Assembly (NCBI RefSeq): GCF_003710815.1
Contig: NZ_RHHP01000003.1
Span: 186,001-250,000 of the forward strand
DNA: 64,000 nt
Reading direction: 5' to 3'
Source of the DNA: Brevibacillus centrosporus
Lineage (GTDB): Bacteria > Bacillota > Bacilli > Brevibacillales > Brevibacillaceae
Part shown: positions 63,123 to 64,000 of the stretch, piece by piece
Position numbering within the stretch: the first letter of the stretch is position 1
Layout of the letters: every line of letters begins with the position of its first letter
Translations under genes and position numbers: made by a program
The notes under the pieces: model-generated
What the model saw: only the letters and a program-made list of their open reading frames with translations
Databases searched by the model: none
Told to the model about the DNA's origin: nothing

Positions 63123-63475
63123 TGTTTTTTCAGCCCTACACATACTGTGACTGCGAGCAGGATGAGATTGAATTCGTAGCCGTTCTGCCCGCCACTCCCC
63201 AGAAAACCATGCTTCCACTTCACCGTCGCGATTGCACCCGCCATGATGACCGCCAGCCCCCAGGCCGCAACTCGTATTCCTACTCCTAGGATCAGTGCCA
63301 GACCCCCGATGACCTCGATAGCCATCACCGGATACGCTAGCCAAGTCGGCAATCCGAGGTCGCCGAACGAAGACATGACCACAGCCATTCCTTTCTGCAG
63401 CTTGGAGACGCCATGCACCAGAAAAATGATGCCTGTCACGATTCGCAGCGCTACAAACGCCTTTTCTTCCGCCAT
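63095..63475 (-). CDS. DoxX family membrane protein
   Basis: Four-helix membrane protein of 126 aa of the DoxX/YphA family. Signature stretches: ALRIVTGIIFLVHGVSKLQK near residues 9-28, GLPTWLAYPVMAIEVIGGLA, LILGVGIRVAAWGLAVIMAG, and the end TVCVGLKKQKRDRVERM. The family is linked to redox or sulfur metabolism only loosely. GGAGGGGGACAGG before the ATG at 63475 decides the start; the earlier frame is excluded. Confidence 0.87.
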   Translation of the reverse strand: MAEEKAFVALRIVTGIIFLVHGVSKLQKGMAVVMSSFGDLGLPTWLAYPVMAIEVIGGLALILGVGIRVAAWGLAVIMAGAIATVKWKHGFLGSGGQNGYEFNLILLAVTVCVGLKKQKRDRVERM

Positions 63476-63555
63476 CCTGTCCCCCTCCTCCCCACTACCA
63501 TATGCCAGGAGAAGGACAAACATTTCAAATGGCTGCGCGTGCGAAACCGTTGCCT

Positions 63556-64000
63556 CTACACGCCAATGACGAAGTGAGACGCCCGATCACGCAGCGTTTT
63601 CAAGACGCTCATGGCGACAATATACCCGGTTTTCGGATTGCGCGCGGACGGTGTATTTTGAATTTGCAGCTTGATTTGCCCGAACTTTCCTCTGGCTTCA
63701 ATCTCATGCGTGTTGTGTGTGATATGCGGGTCGACGAACACCTTTACTTTCGTTTGGTCAAATCCGATTCCAGCCAGACTCAGAGCAGCGGACACGTTTA
63801 CACTCTCGGGAAACAGCCTTGCCGAATCTCTCGCCACTCCTTCAAAAGCGCAGTACGGCTCTGTCAAGTCAGCCAAGGAAACCTGCTGCTCAATCATCGT
63901 GCCATACCAGGCTTTCGGAGGCTTGCGTGTAACGAGTGTGACTTCCTCCATCGGCCCCAGGCTACCTGCAGCGATCCGATCCAACCCTCCGATGGCTGCA
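63556..64000 (-). CDS. nadX: Aspartate dehydrogenase (DUF108/NadX), 5' end outside the window
   Basis: C-terminal part (about 147 residues) of an L-aspartate dehydrogenase, which oxidises aspartate to iminoaspartate in NAD synthesis or aspartate metabolism. The frame is open to the window edge and includes AIGGLDRIAAGSLG, VTLVTRKPPKAW (the strongly conserved family stretch), RLFPESVNVSAALSLAGIGF and the His-rich ITHNTHEIEARGKFGQ. The catalytic His region NVSAALSLAG is intact. The N-terminal NAD-binding half lies beyond 64000. An apparent internal TTG near 63984 is not the true start. Confidence 0.85.
   Translation of the reverse strand, partial: AAIGGLDRIAAGSLGPMEEVTLVTRKPPKAWYGTMIEQQVSLADLTEPYCAFEGVARDSARLFPESVNVSAALSLAGIGFDQTKVKVFVDPHITHNTHEIEARGKFGQIKLQIQNTPSARNPKTGYIVAMSVLKTLRDRASHFVIGV

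Overview
The window looks like a chromosomal segment of a spore-forming, low-to-mid GC Bacillota, most probably Brevibacillus or a close relative in the Paenibacillaceae. The pointers are strong AGGAGG-type ribosome binding sites, a SpoVR gene, a GerA-type germinant-receptor locus, an aa3-type menaquinol oxidase of QoxABCD type, CcpA-type cre boxes, a HelD RNA polymerase-recycling ATPase and a Rph-type rifampicin phosphotransferase. No rRNA, tRNA, CRISPR array, prophage or intact insertion sequence was found.

Layout. 1-12 kb: polar amino acid ABC importer (partial operon), GNAT, qoxABCD, a citrate/malate-type two-component system, a DMT exporter with an Lrp regulator, and a DHFR-fold reductase. 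12.4-16.1 kb: a GerA/GerC/GerB locus in which all three genes are broken by internal losses and gerA is fused to a foreign N-terminal domain. 16-27 kb: rph, a possible orphan small RNA, a methyltransferase, a tctCBA tricarboxylate transporter with two cre boxes, an AbrB-family permease, LysR, TerC, and remnants of an ADP-ribosylglycohydrolase and a VOC protein. 28-43 kb: a large minus-strand acyl-CoA catabolic cluster. It holds an MFS carrier, an ADP-forming acyl-CoA synthetase, a DUF35 protein, a thiolase-like protein without the usual nucleophilic Cys, a second MFS, two hot-dog hydratase halves, an acyl-CoA dehydrogenase, an SDR, two MBL-fold hydrolases, and etfA/etfB. Upstream lies a PAS-AAA+ sigma-54 activator, and two very good -24/-12 promoters sit inside the cluster. 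43.4-44.2 kb: three tandem copies of a 209-211 bp hairpin-prone repeat. 44.3-51 kb: fadF-type ETF:menaquinone oxidoreductase, then a damaged PucR/OPT/DUF917/DUF1177 locus. 51-56 kb: YfcC carrier plus M20 amidohydrolase, LysR and 3-hydroxyacyl-CoA dehydrogenase. 57-64 kb: spoVR, small membrane proteins, helD, DoxX and the 3' part of an aspartate dehydrogenase gene.

How it fits together. Electrons from the acyl-CoA dehydrogenase can pass to ETF, then to the FadF-like membrane Fe-S protein and menaquinone, and finally to the Qox oxidase; all of these are encoded in this window. The sigma-54 promoters and the cre-like boxes (before the activator, the MFS gene, tctC and the hydroxyacyl-CoA dehydrogenase) suggest substrate induction plus carbon catabolite repression. 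The Cys-less thiolase, DUF35 and MaoC-pair combination resembles steroid side-chain aldolase/hydratase systems. The cluster may therefore remove a branched or cyclic side chain by hydration and retro-aldol cleavage rather than by thiolysis; this is inference. A second theme is gene decay: at least six genes carry internal deletions and several others carry single-base frameshifts, some of which could be sequencing errors.
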